Assembly (NCBI RefSeq): GCF_000739435.1
Contig: NZ_CP009159.1
Coordinates: 1,240,001-1,304,000, forward strand
Length of the DNA stretch: 64,000 nt
Direction: 5' to 3'
Source: Actinobacillus suis ATCC 33415
Lineage (GTDB): Bacteria > Pseudomonadota > Gammaproteobacteria > Enterobacterales > Pasteurellaceae
The position numbers and the translations under genes were made by a program. This document shows, one piece after another, positions 11,009 through 19,823 of this stretch (its first letter is position 1; each line of letters opens with the position of its first letter). The notes beneath the pieces are model-generated. The model had not been told where the DNA came from, made no database searches, and saw only the letters and a list, made by a program, of their open reading frames with translations.

Positions 11009-11299
11009 CTATTCAACAATTGCTAAAATATCGTTTTCAGAAAGAATTAACACTTCTTCACCATCAATTTTTTCTGATTTCACACCATAACCTTCGTTGA
11101 AGATAACTACATCACCAACTTTTACCGCTAATGCTTGTACAGAACCATTTTCTAATAAACGACCTGTACCCACTGCAATTACTTTACCACGAGTAGATTT
11201 TGTTGCTGCAGAGCCAGTTAAAACGATACCGCCAGCAGAACGTGTTTCTACTTCTTCACGTTTTAAAATTACTTTATCGTGTAATGGACGAAGAGTCAT
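11009..11299 (-). CDS. groS: Co-chaperonin GroES (Hsp10)
   Basis: GroES is the seven-subunit lid of GroEL. The 96-residue protein begins [18 protein letters not shown] and has the mobile loop ([17 protein letters not shown]) that contacts GroEL and the conserved [14 protein letters not shown] core. Length matches E. coli (97). It is first in the operon, about 65-90 bases after a near-consensus sigma-32 promoter. Confidence 0.98.
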   Translation of the reverse strand: MTLRPLHDKVILKREEVETRSAGGIVLTGSAATKSTRGKVIAVGTGRLLENGSVQALAVKVGDVVIFNEGYGVKSEKIDGEEVLILSENDILAIVE

Positions 11300-11362
11300 T
11301 GTATGTTTCCTTCTATTAATCTATAAAAATTTCGCACGCAGAATTGCGTGCAACGATAATCA

Positions 11363-11390
11363 ACATTGGGGCAGATTATCAGCTTTCAAG
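11363..11390 (-). promoter_or_regulatory. Sigma-32 heat-shock promoter of groES
   Basis: On the minus strand CTTGAA (11390-11385), 13 bases, then CCCCAATGT (11371-11363). This matches the sigma-32 consensus CTTGAA-N13-15-CCCCATNT closely. No CIRCE element is visible, so control is by sigma-32 as in other gammaproteobacteria. Confidence 0.85.
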
Positions 11391-11481
11391 TTACTTTTGC
11401 AAAATTTTGTGCAAAAGCAACCGCTTTCGTCTGATTTTTAGGCGATAAAAAAGAGCATCTCAAATGAAATGCTCCAGATTA

Positions 11482-11880
11482 TTAAGCTTCGGATTTTAAG
11501 CGTTGGATTAAACGGCTATTTGCTGGCGGAAATTCGCTCTCATCCAAGTCAGCTTGAGCGACCCAAAAACCTTCTTGCCCTTCACGCCCAAACGGTTCAC
11601 CGACCCATTCTTCCACTAAATAGAAGAAAAACTCAATCACTTTAGTCGGATAATCGAAACGGAACGATTCATAAGGAAACGCACTTAACACGTGAATCCC
11701 GATTTCTTCTTCTAATTCACGTTTTAATGCCTCTTCCGGCGTTTCTCCCGTATCCACTTTACCACCGGGAAATTCCAACGCTTGTGCAAAATCTTGTCCT
11801 TCAAGTCTTTGGGTTAAATAAATCTGTCCAAATTCATTGCGGATAATGCCGGCTGCAACTTGGATTGTGGGCTTATTCAT
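11482..11880 (-). CDS. mutT: MutT-type 8-oxo-dGTP diphosphatase
   Basis: MutT removes 8-oxo-dGTP from the nucleotide pool and prevents A:T to C:G transversions. The 132-residue protein has a full Nudix box from about residue 39 to 61 (GGKVDTGETPEEALKRELEE followed by EIGI). The frame is open for another 20 codons upstream, but the ATG at 11880 overlaps the stop codon of the preceding gene as ATGA, starts at MNKPTIQVAAGII as the family does, and gives the family length (E. coli 129). In E. coli mutT follows secA; here two TPR/glycosyltransferase genes lie between secA and mutT. Confidence 0.93.
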   Translation of the reverse strand: MNKPTIQVAAGIIRNEFGQIYLTQRLEGQDFAQALEFPGGKVDTGETPEEALKRELEEEIGIHVLSAFPYESFRFDYPTKVIEFFFYLVEEWVGEPFGREGQEGFWVAQADLDESEFPPANSRLIQRLKSEA

Positions 11881-13064
11881 GTATTTTCCTTGAGAATTTG
11901 TTGTAATTTTTGTTGGATATTTTTTATCACAGATTGCCAATTAAGACTAGCCTCTTGGCGAAAAAGTTTCACACTGTCATACCACGGGCTATCTTTTCGT
12001 GCCAACAACCAACGAAAATCTGGGTGATAACTCAGCATAATCCACGTCGGTTTGCCCATGGCTGCAGCCAAATGGGCGACAGACGTATCAACACTGATCA
12101 CAAGATCCATTTGGGCAATTAATGCGGCAGTATCTGAAAAATCACCAATATCTTGCTGCCAAATATGCAAATTTTCGAATAAATCAGACCGCTTGTAATC
12201 CGCTTCGTTTAGCTCTTTTTGCAAACAATGGAAATCAGCATCTAACGTAAATAACTGTGAAAACAACTCAAAGGGCAAACTGCGGGAAGCATTCCGATTA
12301 TGTTTTGCCGAGCCCGCCCAAACCACACCGATTTTCAAGCGTTTTAGCGAACTACAAGCGGTTATTTTTGTGTGCCATTTTGCAAGAAACTCCGGTTGTG
12401 CTTGTAAATAACCGCTTGAATAAGGAATATTTTCAAGTGTACTGCCAAATACTAAAGGCGCACTTAACATCGGCAAATGGTATGCCAGCCCCGAAATTCG
12501 CCCACCATTTTGCATTGTCTCAATGCCGTATTGCGCTAAATTATAGTTAAGCAAATTTTCGATGCCACTATGATTCAGCACCACCACATTTAAGCCTTGA
12601 CGTTTCATTTCCAAGGCATAACGCACAAACTGAATGTTATCGCCAAATCCTTGTTCTACGTGAAACAAGATTTTAGCATCGCCGATATTTTCCCCTCGCC
12701 ATTGCGGAATATTAATTTCCAACGGTTCAAAAGCCGGTAAGCCCGTTTGCCAACGCCATTCGTAAGCCTGCCAGCCTTGCGGATAATCACCCAACAAGTT
12801 ATGTAACATCGCTTTATTACACCACGCAATGGCGTAATTTGGCGCAAGTTCAACCGCTTTATTCGCATCTTCTAACGCTAATTGGTAAAGCCCCAAATTT
12901 TGCAATATCGTGCAACGATTGTGATATAGCACCGCTTTATCCGGTAATAAGCGGATAATTTCATCGTATTTTCTTAAAATCGCCAGCCATTCAAATGGAG
13001 TTACAGCGCTGTCCTGCTCTTCCACCAATAAAGCGAGATATTGTTCAAACGTCATTTCAGCCAT
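11877..13064 (-). CDS. TPR plus glycosyltransferase-9-like protein, copy 2
   Basis: The 395-residue product has an N-terminal tetratricopeptide region (about 45-105: AVLYHNRCTILQNLGLYQLALEDANKAVELAP) joined to a C-terminal half that looks like glycosyltransferase family 9 (heptosyltransferase fold), with GVVWAGSAKH, LVISVDTSVAHLAAAMGKPTWI and DFRWLLARKDSPWY. No membrane segment or signal peptide, so a cytosolic enzyme. The acceptor is unknown. It is a tandem paralogue of the next gene: it overlaps the stop of that gene by 8 bases (ATATGGCTGA) and overlaps mutT by 4, so all three look translationally coupled. An uptake signal is conserved at the same position in both copies (around NEADYKRS). 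Confidence 0.82.
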   Translation of the reverse strand: MAEMTFEQYLALLVEEQDSAVTPFEWLAILRKYDEIIRLLPDKAVLYHNRCTILQNLGLYQLALEDANKAVELAPNYAIAWCNKAMLHNLLGDYPQGWQAYEWRWQTGLPAFEPLEINIPQWRGENIGDAKILFHVEQGFGDNIQFVRYALEMKRQGLNVVVLNHSGIENLLNYNLAQYGIETMQNGGRISGLAYHLPMLSAPLVFGSTLENIPYSSGYLQAQPEFLAKWHTKITACSSLKRLKIGVVWAGSAKHNRNASRSLPFELFSQLFTLDADFHCLQKELNEADYKRSDLFENLHIWQQDIGDFSDTAALIAQMDLVISVDTSVAHLAAAMGKPTWIMLSYHPDFRWLLARKDSPWYDSVKLFRQEASLNWQSVIKNIQQKLQQILKENT

Positions 13065-14256
13065 ATTGTTGTTCCAATTGTTGTTGTACTCTAGTGATCA
13101 CCGGTTGCCAGTCAAAATCAAAGCCCTGACGAAATAGGCGTACACTCTGATACCACGGACTATCTTCTCTTGCCAATAACCAACGAAAATCGGGGTGATA
13201 ACTGATTAAAACCCAAGTCGGTTTGCTCATCGCCGCCGCTAAATGTGCCACTGAAGTATCTACACTAATCACTAAATCAAGTTGAGCAATCAATGCTGCC
13301 GTATCGGAAAAATCGGTTAAATCATCTTGCCAAAAATGCAAATTTTTAAGCTTTTCCGACCGCTTGTAATCGGCTTCATTCACTACTTTTTGTAGGCAGT
13401 GAAATTCCGCATCAAATTCAAATAACGGTAAGAATTGTTCAAATTGCAAACTTCGTATCGCATTGCGGTGATGTTTAGGTGAGCCCGCCCATACCACACC
13501 AATTTTAAGTTTTTTAGCAGAATTGCAGGCACTTATTTTCTGTTGCCATTTTATAAAGTGATCGGTTTCGGGCAATAAATAACCTTCCGCATAAGGAATA
13601 TTATCCAGTCTTGTGCCGAGATAATGCGGTAGGCTCATCATTGAAACATAATATTTCAGCCCGCTAATCGCCTCACCATTTTTTGATGTGGTAATCCCAT
13701 ACTGCGCTAAATTGGCATTCAGCAAATTTTCTAACGGCTGATGATTCACCACCACAATATTCAAGCCTCGCTTTTTCGCCTCTAAGGCATAACGCACAAA
13801 TTGAATATTATCGCCAAAGCCCTGTTCTGCATAAACCAAAAGTTTGGCTTGACCGATATCCTCACCTTGCCAACGAGGAATCGGCCATCCGGTGTCCTGA
13901 AAGGTTTCCACATCAGTTTTCCAGCGCCATTCATAAGCTTGCCAGCCCTCTTCATAACGCCCTAAGGTGTTTAGAATAAATGCTTTATTACACCATGCCA
14001 TGGCAAAATCCGGTGCAAGCTCAAGCGTTTTCTCCGCATCTTTGAGAGCTAAATCATAAAAACCTAAGTGCTTTAATACATCGGAACGATTGTGGTATGC
14101 GAGAACGGACTGAGAGAAATCTCCTAAAAAATCATCGTACAACTTTAGCACAGCAAGTAATTCCAAAGGGTTGCTCGCCTGTTGCTGTTGTTGATAAATA
14201 TAAGAGAAACGTTCTTGTTCGGAACCTTGCTGAATAGAAATTAAGTCTGAATTCAT
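13057..14256 (-). CDS. TPR plus glycosyltransferase-9-like protein, copy 1
   Basis: The 399-residue product has the same layout as its downstream paralogue: TPR-like repeats near the N-terminus (SVLAYHNRSDVLKHLGFYDL and following), then a GT9/heptosyltransferase-like half with GVVWAGSPKHHRN, LVISVDTSVAHLAAAMSKPTW and DFRWLLAREDSPWY. By eye the two copies share most of their motifs and gene structure, consistent with tandem duplication. The frame opens at 14283, but I chose the ATG at 14256 (MNSDLISIQQ); the upstream 9 codons would lie in the uptake-signal hairpin after secA. The start remains uncertain because neither ATG has a strong ribosome site. Substrate unknown. Confidence 0.8.
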   Translation of the reverse strand: MNSDLISIQQGSEQERFSYIYQQQQQASNPLELLAVLKLYDDFLGDFSQSVLAYHNRSDVLKHLGFYDLALKDAEKTLELAPDFAMAWCNKAFILNTLGRYEEGWQAYEWRWKTDVETFQDTGWPIPRWQGEDIGQAKLLVYAEQGFGDNIQFVRYALEAKKRGLNIVVVNHQPLENLLNANLAQYGITTSKNGEAISGLKYYVSMMSLPHYLGTRLDNIPYAEGYLLPETDHFIKWQQKISACNSAKKLKIGVVWAGSPKHHRNAIRSLQFEQFLPLFEFDAEFHCLQKVVNEADYKRSEKLKNLHFWQDDLTDFSDTAALIAQLDLVISVDTSVAHLAAAMSKPTWVLISYHPDFRWLLAREDSPWYQSVRLFRQGFDFDWQPVITRVQQQLEQQYG

Positions 14257-14271
14257 AGAAAAGACAAAGAA

Positions 14272-14328
14272 AAAAGCGGTCATTTTTTCAGAAAATTTTG
14301 CAAAAATTTAGAAAAAACAACCGCTTAT
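14272..14328 (-). terminator. Uptake-signal inverted pair after secA
   Basis: Downstream of secA on the minus strand, AAGCGGTTG (around 14327) and its inverse partner ACCGCTT (ends 14273) form a USS-type stem with an A/T-rich loop followed by TTTTTT. It may terminate secA or be attenuating, as the TPR genes start just beyond it. Confidence 0.5.
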
Positions 14329-14333
14329 ATTAA

Positions 14334-17063
14334 TTACGCATATCTTGCTTTACTGCCGTGGCAATGTTTGTATTTTTTGCCGGAACCGCAAGGGCAAGGA
14401 TCATTTCGGCCGATATTCAAATTCGCTAATTGCTCATCTGTCAGCGATTCTGCTACACCTGCTTGAGCATTTTGCATCTGCTCTTCGGTCGCCGCTTGGT
14501 AATGTGCGGCTTCTGCTTCCGCCATTGCGTCTTGCTGGCGTTGCGCTTCTTCAATTTCTTCTTGACTACGCACTTGAATACGGCTTAACACGCTAATCAC
14601 ATTAGATTTCAACAAATCGAGCATATTGGTAAACATTTCAAATGATTCTTTTTTATACTCTTGTTTCGGATCTTTTTGTGCATAGCCACGTAAGTGAATA
14701 CCTTTGCGTAAGTAATCCATTGCCGAAAGATGTTCTTTCCAAAGCTCGTCTAAGTTCTGTAGCATCACGCCTTTTTCAAAGTTACGCATCACTTCCGAGC
14801 CGACTTTTTCTTCTTTCGCTTGGTACTCTTGTTTCGCAATATCAACAATACGCTCACGCAATGTTTCTTCGTGTAAGTCATTCTCTTGTTCTAACCAATG
14901 TTGGATAGGCAATTCCATACCGAATTGGCGTTTTAACGCATCTTCTAAGCCGGCAACATCCCACATTTCTTCAATAGATTGCGGTGGAATATATTGGCTA
15001 ATCACATTATTGAACACGTCTTCACGAACAGTGTTGATCATCGCTGAAATATCATCGGTTTCAAGCAAGTAATTACGTTGTTCGTAAATCGCTTTACGTT
15101 GTTCGTTCGCCACATCATCGTACTGTAATAAGTTTTTACGACCGTCGAAGTTATGTGCTTCCACTTTTGCTTGTGCCGATGCGATCACTTTAGTCAGTAA
15201 TTTTGACTCCATCGCCTCACCTTCTTCAGAGAAGGCTTTACGCATCATATTTAATTTACCTTCATTCAGGTAAATACGCATTAGTGCATCGTCTAAAGAC
15301 AGATAGAAACGTGATGAACCCGGGTCACCCTGACGGCCAGAACGACCACGTAACTGGTTATCAATACGGCGAGATTCATGACGTTCAGTACCGATAATAT
15401 GTAAACCGCCCGCTTTCATTACGATGTCATAGCGCTCTTTCCAAGCCGCTTTGATCGCTTCGATTTGCTCTTCAGTCGGATTTTCCAACTTCGCCACTTC
15501 CGCTTTCCAGTTACCGCCTAACACGATATCCGTACCACGACCCGCCATATTGGTTGCGATAGTTACCGCACCCGGTGCGCCCGCTTCCGCCACGATTTCC
15601 GCTTCTTGGGCATGGAATTTTGCATTTAATACATTATGAGCAATACCGGCTTTGGTTAATTCTGCCGATAAAAGTTCTGATTTTTCAACGGATGCCGTAC
15701 CGACTAACACCGGTTGCTGGCGAGCCATACAGTCTTTAATATCATTGATAATTGCCGCAAATTTCTCCGGTTCGCTCTTAAACATTAAGTCGGTACGGTC
15801 ATCACGAATAACCGGTTTATTGGTTGGAATCACTACTGTATCCAAACCGTAAATTTGTTGGAATTCAAACGCTTCTGTATCCGCTGTACCGGTCATACCG
15901 GCTAATTTTTCGTATAGACGGAAATAGTTTTGGTAAGTGATAGACGCAACAGTTTGGTTTTCACCTTGAATATTAACTTTCTCTTTCGCTTCGATCGCTT
16001 GGTGTAAACCGTCAGACCAACGACGGCCCGCCATTGTACGACCGGTGTGTTCATCAATAATCACTACTTCACCGTCTTTTACGATGTAATCTACATCTAA
16101 TTCAAATAATTTATGTGCACGTAACGCCGCATAAACGTGGTGTAGTAAAGCGATACGAGCCGGATGATAAAGTGTTTCGCCTTCTTGCATTAAGCCCATT
16201 TCGGTCAAAATGCCTTCCACTTTCACCATACCACGCTCAGTTAAATGCGCCTGTTTATTTTTCAGATCTAAGGTGAAATCGCCTTCACCGGTATATTCTT
16301 CGGTGTCTTCTTTATCTTGCTGAATCAAATGCGGAATAATCGTATCAATCGCTTGATAGATTTGAGTCGCATCTTCTGCTGGGCCTGAAATAATTAACGG
16401 CGTACGCGCTTCATCAATTAAGATTGAGTCCACCTCATCCACTAACGCATAGTGTAATTCACGTTGGAAACGGTCTTCTTTTGCGTGCGCAAGGTTATCA
16501 CGTAAATAATCAAAACCTAACTCACTATTGGTTGAGTAGGTAATATCTGCTTTATACGCTTCACGTTTTACTTCATTCGGAAGACCCGGCACATTCACTG
16601 CAACGGTTAAACCTAAAAATTCAAATAACGGGCGGTTTGTTTCCGCATCACGGCGTGCAAGATAATCGTTCACGGTTACAACGTGTACGCCTTTACCGGT
16701 CAACGCATTTAAGTAACAAGGTAATGTTGCGGTTAACGTTTTACCTTCACCGGTACGCATCTCTGCGATATTACGGTTAGTTAATACCATACCGCCGATT
16801 AATTGCACATCAAAATGACGCATTCCCATCACACGACGGCTTGCCTCACGCACAGTTGCAAACGCTTCGTGCAATAAGCTGTCAAGGCTTGCACCATCAG
16901 CTAAACGTTGTTTAAATTCTGCAGTTTTAGCTTGTAATTCCGCATCGGTTAATTTTTCAAATGCCGGTTCAAGTTTATTAATTTGCGCAACACGTTTTCT
17001 TAAACGTTTTAACGTACGATCGTTGCTTGAACCGAAAATTGAAGTGATAATTTTTGAAATCAT
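14334..17063 (-). CDS. secA: Preprotein translocase ATPase SecA
   Basis: SecA is the motor that drives proteins through SecYEG. The 909-residue protein has Walker A ([13 protein letters not shown] near residue 105), Walker B ([20 protein letters not shown] near 207), the helicase motifs [14 protein letters not shown] and [32 protein letters not shown] split over residues 505-590, and a C-terminal zinc domain with [14 protein letters not shown] at the end, which binds SecB. Length is close to E. coli (901). It follows secM on the minus strand by 99 bases. Confidence 0.99.
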   Translation of the reverse strand: MISKIITSIFGSSNDRTLKRLRKRVAQINKLEPAFEKLTDAELQAKTAEFKQRLADGASLDSLLHEAFATVREASRRVMGMRHFDVQLIGGMVLTNRNIAEMRTGEGKTLTATLPCYLNALTGKGVHVVTVNDYLARRDAETNRPLFEFLGLTVAVNVPGLPNEVKREAYKADITYSTNSELGFDYLRDNLAHAKEDRFQRELHYALVDEVDSILIDEARTPLIISGPAEDATQIYQAIDTIIPHLIQQDKEDTEEYTGEGDFTLDLKNKQAHLTERGMVKVEGILTEMGLMQEGETLYHPARIALLHHVYAALRAHKLFELDVDYIVKDGEVVIIDEHTGRTMAGRRWSDGLHQAIEAKEKVNIQGENQTVASITYQNYFRLYEKLAGMTGTADTEAFEFQQIYGLDTVVIPTNKPVIRDDRTDLMFKSEPEKFAAIINDIKDCMARQQPVLVGTASVEKSELLSAELTKAGIAHNVLNAKFHAQEAEIVAEAGAPGAVTIATNMAGRGTDIVLGGNWKAEVAKLENPTEEQIEAIKAAWKERYDIVMKAGGLHIIGTERHESRRIDNQLRGRSGRQGDPGSSRFYLSLDDALMRIYLNEGKLNMMRKAFSEEGEAMESKLLTKVIASAQAKVEAHNFDGRKNLLQYDDVANEQRKAIYEQRNYLLETDDISAMINTVREDVFNNVISQYIPPQSIEEMWDVAGLEDALKRQFGMELPIQHWLEQENDLHEETLRERIVDIAKQEYQAKEEKVGSEVMRNFEKGVMLQNLDELWKEHLSAMDYLRKGIHLRGYAQKDPKQEYKKESFEMFTNMLDLLKSNVISVLSRIQVRSQEEIEEAQRQQDAMAEAEAAHYQAATEEQMQNAQAGVAESLTDEQLANLNIGRNDPCPCGSGKKYKHCHGSKARYA

Positions 17064-17162
17064 TGTTTTGTCCTAATCTAGTTATCTTTATATGAAAAAG
17101 TGGCATAGCTTTACGGAAGCACTGTTTTATTCCGCCTACTTATGATGAATCGATTTTATAGA

Positions 17163-17486
17163 TTAGACGATTGGACCGGCTCGAATAGGATGGTTATCAT
17201 CGCCATCAAAGCGGTAAGATTTGGTAAAAAATTCGCAAAAAACGACCGCTTGTGTCGGAATTTCCACAAGTACTTGTTTAAGCTCTGCGATAAATAAAGA
17301 CTGAGGTTCTTGTTCGTCAGAACAAACAACACAAGGAGAAAAATGCTGATTGATAACCGTTTCTTGTTCACTTTCACTTTTTACTATCGAATGAATTTCA
17401 GGTAACGCAAAAATCGCAACCAGTCCGAAAACCAATTGCGACCAAAAAGGCGTTTTGTGAAAATGCTTAAATAAACTCATCAACAT
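17163..17486 (-). CDS. secM: SecM-type secretion monitor (regulatory nascent peptide)
   Basis: SecM stalls its own ribosome at a C-terminal arrest sequence; pulling by the Sec machinery relieves the stall, and while stalled the ribosome exposes the secA start region. The 107-residue product sits just upstream of secA, starts with basic residues and a hydrophobic stretch (about 14-32, QLVFGLVAIFALPEIHS), and ends PIRAGPIV, which has the invariant IRAGP core. Upstream of the core the sequence is FFTKSYRFDGDDNH, unlike the E. coli FxxxxWIxxxxG spacing, so the arrest motif is divergent. An alternative frame (17156-17377) covers the same DNA but lacks the motif. Start codon 17486 or 17480; both are weak. 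Confidence 0.85.
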   Translation of the reverse strand: MLMSLFKHFHKTPFWSQLVFGLVAIFALPEIHSIVKSESEQETVINQHFSPCVVCSDEQEPQSLFIAELKQVLVEIPTQAVVFCEFFTKSYRFDGDDNHPIRAGPIV

Positions 17487-17591
17487 TTGTTTTAAATACT
17501 AAAAATTATATTAATTATACGATAAATTCCAGTAGAATGGGCAGTTAATTGGGTCAAATAACGTAAAATCAAGGGGTAACAGTCCAGAAAG

Positions 17592-17900
17592 ATGAAAAAT
17601 TCAGCAATAAAAAATATCACTGAAATTTTGCAGAACTCAAGCCTTAGTCGGATTGTCCAACGAGCCAATCAATTAAATGATTTGCATCAAAAAGTACAAA
17701 AATTATTACCAGAACAGTACCGTGGGCTTTACCGTATTGTGAATTTAGTTGATAATCAACTTGTATTCGAAGTGCAAAATGCGACTGTACGACAAGGCTT
17801 ACAGTTACAAAGTTCACATTTATTACAATTAATTCACTCTGATTTTCCGAATGTAACTGAGCTTCAGTTTAAAGTGAATCCGAGTTTTAAACACATTTAA
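17592..17900 (+). CDS. DUF721 / DciA-like protein
   Basis: The 102-residue product matches the DUF721 (DciA-like) domain: LLPEQYRGLYRIVNLVDNQL, then LVFEVQNATVRQGLQLQS and a C-terminal strand LQFKVNPSF. DciA is the loader of the replicative helicase in bacteria without DnaC; whether this short, DUF721-only protein does that here is inference. It is divergent from secM and is 16 bases before the following lipoprotein gene, so the two could be co-transcribed. The start at 17592 is preceded by GGGGTAACAG-type sequence (GGGG). Confidence 0.75.
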   Translation: MKNSAIKNITEILQNSSLSRIVQRANQLNDLHQKVQKLLPEQYRGLYRIVNLVDNQLVFEVQNATVRQGLQLQSSHLLQLIHSDFPNVTELQFKVNPSFKHI

Positions 17901-17916
17901 ATAGAAGGAAACTGGA

Positions 17917-18291
17917 ATGAAAAAAATTGCGTTGGTTGCATTCAGTGCAGTACTAGGCGCTTGTTCGCTATTACCACAACAATCCGTTACTGGCACATTC
18001 CAAGGCGAGCTACCTTGCGCAGACTGTGAAAAAATTCAAGCTGAGCTTATTTTAGGTGCTAATAATAGCTACCAATACAATACTATTTACGTAAAAGCTG
18101 GTAAAGAATATCCGTTCAGGGACAAAGGTACCTATACTTGGGAACAAGGTAAACGCAGCATTATTCGTCTGGAAAAAGATTCCGGCTCATTAGCGTTTAA
18201 AGTCAGCGAGACACAAGTTGAAGTGTGTGATGCCAATGGCAATCCTGCTAAAACTGCAAATCACCCTTATACCTTACACAAAGTGAAATAA
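17917..18291 (+). CDS. NlpE-like lipoprotein
   Basis: The 124-residue product has a lipoprotein signal ending LGAC (lipidated Cys16) and one NlpE N-terminal domain with the hallmark GELPCADCEKI (two Cys, as in the copper-binding CxxC region of NlpE) and the RDKGTYTW and RSIIRLE strands. E. coli NlpE is longer (236) and has a second domain; this is a single-domain version. NlpE signals surface attachment and lipoprotein trafficking stress to Cpx, but no Cpx genes are here, so its role is unknown. AAGGAAACTGGA precedes the ATG. It ends at a strong terminator. Confidence 0.82.
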   Translation: MKKIALVAFSAVLGACSLLPQQSVTGTFQGELPCADCEKIQAELILGANNSYQYNTIYVKAGKEYPFRDKGTYTWEQGKRSIIRLEKDSGSLAFKVSETQVEVCDANGNPAKTANHPYTLHKVK

Positions 18292-18314
18292 TTTGTTGTA
18301 AATTAATTCTAAAC

Positions 18315-18342
18315 GCCCGCTCACCAAGCGGGCTTTTATTTT
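18315..18342 (+). terminator. Terminator after the NlpE-like gene
   Basis: GCCCGCT (18315-18321) pairs with AGCGGGC (18327-18333) and is followed by TTTTATTTT. Confidence 0.88.
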
Positions 18343-18365
18343 GGATTAAATTTAAGGTGATAATA

Positions 18366-18399
18366 TAAAAAAATCCCCACAACGTATGTTATGGGGATT
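18366..18399 (-). terminator. Terminator of the tRNA-Ser gene
   Basis: AATCCCCA and TGGGGATT arms (about 18372-18379 and 18391-18398) with a 10-base loop, followed on the minus strand by TTTTTTTA. It lies about 90 bases downstream of tRNA-Ser. Confidence 0.75.
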
Positions 18400-18491
18400 G
18401 AACCTAAATAAGGAAAAAAGTAATTATTACTTACTTTAACTTAACCAAGGAAATATCTATGAAAACAGTAAGGAATCTTTCGCATTAGCAA

Positions 18492-18581
18492 TGGCGGTGA
18501 GAGGGGGATTCGAACCCCCGATACACTTTCGCATATACACGCTTTCCAGGCGTGCTCCTTCAACCACTCGGACATCTCACC
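18492..18581 (-). tRNA. tRNA-Ser, anticodon GGA
   Basis: The minus strand folds as a class II tRNA of 90 bases with encoded CCA. The acceptor arm is GGTGAG with CTCACC, the anticodon stem is CACGC with GCGTG around CTGGAAA, so the anticodon is GGA (reads serine codons UCC and UCU), the variable arm is long (after the anticodon stem, GTATATGCGAAAGTGTATC region), and the T arm contains GGTTCGAATCC. A terminator follows. It is a solitary tRNA. Confidence 0.95.
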
Positions 18582-18711
18582 GATTCACTAAAATGCACAA
18601 AAAAGTACATTTGAAAGATATAGGGAACTATACCGATTTTTCACACTCTAATCAAGTATTTTCTTCATAAAATGAAATAATTGCCAATTCCGAATTATGC
18701 TTATTTTATAC

Positions 18712-19023
18712 TTATTGCCCTACACCTAAACAATTTGGTGATTTAGGCACCATACCATTCGCTTCCGTCCATTCTTGCGGCGTAAAAAGGTGTAAAGCTA
18801 ATGCATGTACGCCATTCTCCAATTCATACGCTAAGCAGCTATAAACCGCTCGATGACGAGCAACGACTCGTTGTGCAGCAAAGTTTTTCGATACTAATGT
18901 CACTTTAAAATGAGACTCTGCTCCACGACCGGAGCTGTGCATATAGCTTTCATTTTCAATTTGTAAGAATTGTGGTGAAAATTGTTCCGTTAATTTTTGC
19001 TGAATCGTTTGTTCAACCGACAT
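18712..19023 (-). CDS. bolA: BolA-family transcriptional/iron-sulfur regulator
   Basis: BolA proteins bind monothiol glutaredoxins and an iron-sulfur cluster and affect cell shape and stress genes. The 103-residue product has the conserved GAESHFKVTLVS and VARHRAVYSCLAYELE stretches and the HALALHLFTP motif with its cluster-ligand His, as in E. coli BolA (105 residues). It lies divergent to yajG, the same neighbour pairing as in E. coli, here with a large inverted repeat between them. Confidence 0.93.
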   Translation of the reverse strand: MSVEQTIQQKLTEQFSPQFLQIENESYMHSSGRGAESHFKVTLVSKNFAAQRVVARHRAVYSCLAYELENGVHALALHLFTPQEWTEANGMVPKSPNCLGVGQ

Positions 19024-19038
19024 TTTTATTCCTTATGA

Positions 19039-19139
19039 ATTGCTAATTAGTATTTGATAATGGATAATTAAAAAACTTATTTGTAGGTAAATTGCCTAAT
19101 AAATACCTTTATTTCATTATCCATTATCAAATAGCAATT
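19039..19139. repeat. Large imperfect inverted repeat between bolA and yajG
   Basis: TATTTGATAATGGATAAT (19051-19068) is a perfect inverted copy of 19116-19133, with AATTGC (19039-19044) and GCAATT (19134-19139) extending the stem past a 7-base bulge. A smaller stem (AGG with CCT, flanked by TTATTTGT and AATAAATA) lies inside. The element occupies most of the yajG 5' leader. It may be a cruciform, a mini transposable element or a regulatory structure. Confidence 0.75.
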
Positions 19140-19159
19140 ATCAATTAAAAGGATTTCTT

Positions 19160-19750
19160 ATGACATTATCTAAAAAAGCATTACTTCTCGTCACTACACT
19201 TGCAACAGCGGTACTTGCTGGCTGCCAATCTCAATCAAGCGTGTTAAATTTCACTACACCTAGTCCTACGGCAACATTTAACACTAACAACCAAACTGCT
19301 GCAGTGAGTGTGATGACACAAGATTTACGTACTTCTCGTGAAGTGGCAAGCTATACCAAAAACGGCCAAGTGACTCGTTTAACTTCAAGCCCGGAAGTTG
19401 GCTTAATGTTCCAACAAGCCATGCAACAAGACTTAAATGCGAAAGGCTTCCAATTGGTACAAGGTGCTGCGAATGCCAATGTTATCGTAAACGTTCGCAA
19501 ATTCTTTGCTACCGTGGAACAAGGCAACTTATTATATAAAGTGAATGCAGAAGTGGGGGTTGAAGTTGCGGTACAAGGTGCGAAAGGTAGCTTTAGCAAA
19601 AACTTTAACGCAACACGAGGCTATGAAGGTGCTGCATTAACGACTGATAACGATGACATCAAAAAAGTGCTAGGCCAAGCGTATGATGATGTAATCAAAG
19701 CGATCTACAACGATAACGAAATTGCTAACGCAATTCACCAATTTAAATAA
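19160..19750 (+). CDS. yajG: YajG-family lipoprotein
   Basis: The 196-residue product has a lipoprotein signal ending LAGC (lipidated Cys22) and the YajG-like body: VMTQDLRTSREVASY, LMFQQAMQQDLNAKGFQL, and a beta-strand hairpin VNAEVGVEVAVQGAKGSFSKNF. YajG is a conserved outer-membrane lipoprotein of unknown function, encoded beside bolA (and ampG in E. coli). AAAGGATTTCTT before the ATG is a good ribosome site. Confidence 0.88.
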   Translation: MTLSKKALLLVTTLATAVLAGCQSQSSVLNFTTPSPTATFNTNNQTAAVSVMTQDLRTSREVASYTKNGQVTRLTSSPEVGLMFQQAMQQDLNAKGFQLVQGAANANVIVNVRKFFATVEQGNLLYKVNAEVGVEVAVQGAKGSFSKNFNATRGYEGAALTTDNDDIKKVLGQAYDDVIKAIYNDNEIANAIHQFK

Positions 19751-19767
19751 TTGATTTTATTCAAATA

Positions 19768-19814
19768 ACAAGCGGTCGGATTTCACTATTTTTTTGCAAA
19801 ATCAGACCGCTTGT
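19768..19814. terminator. Uptake-signal inverted pair between yajG and the LacI gene
   Basis: ACAAGCGGTC (19768-19777) and its inverse GACCGCTTGT (19805-19814) flank an A/T-rich loop between two convergent genes. Inverted uptake signals often double as terminators in this family; here it would end both transcripts. Confidence 0.65.
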
Positions 19815-19823
19815 TTGTTTATA

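Noticed and set aside
17156..17377. Alternative minus-strand frame over secM
   Set aside because: It lacks the IRAGP end and any signal peptide; the other frame is SecM.
18459..18488. 9-codon frame after the tRNA terminator
   Set aside because: Too short and not supported.
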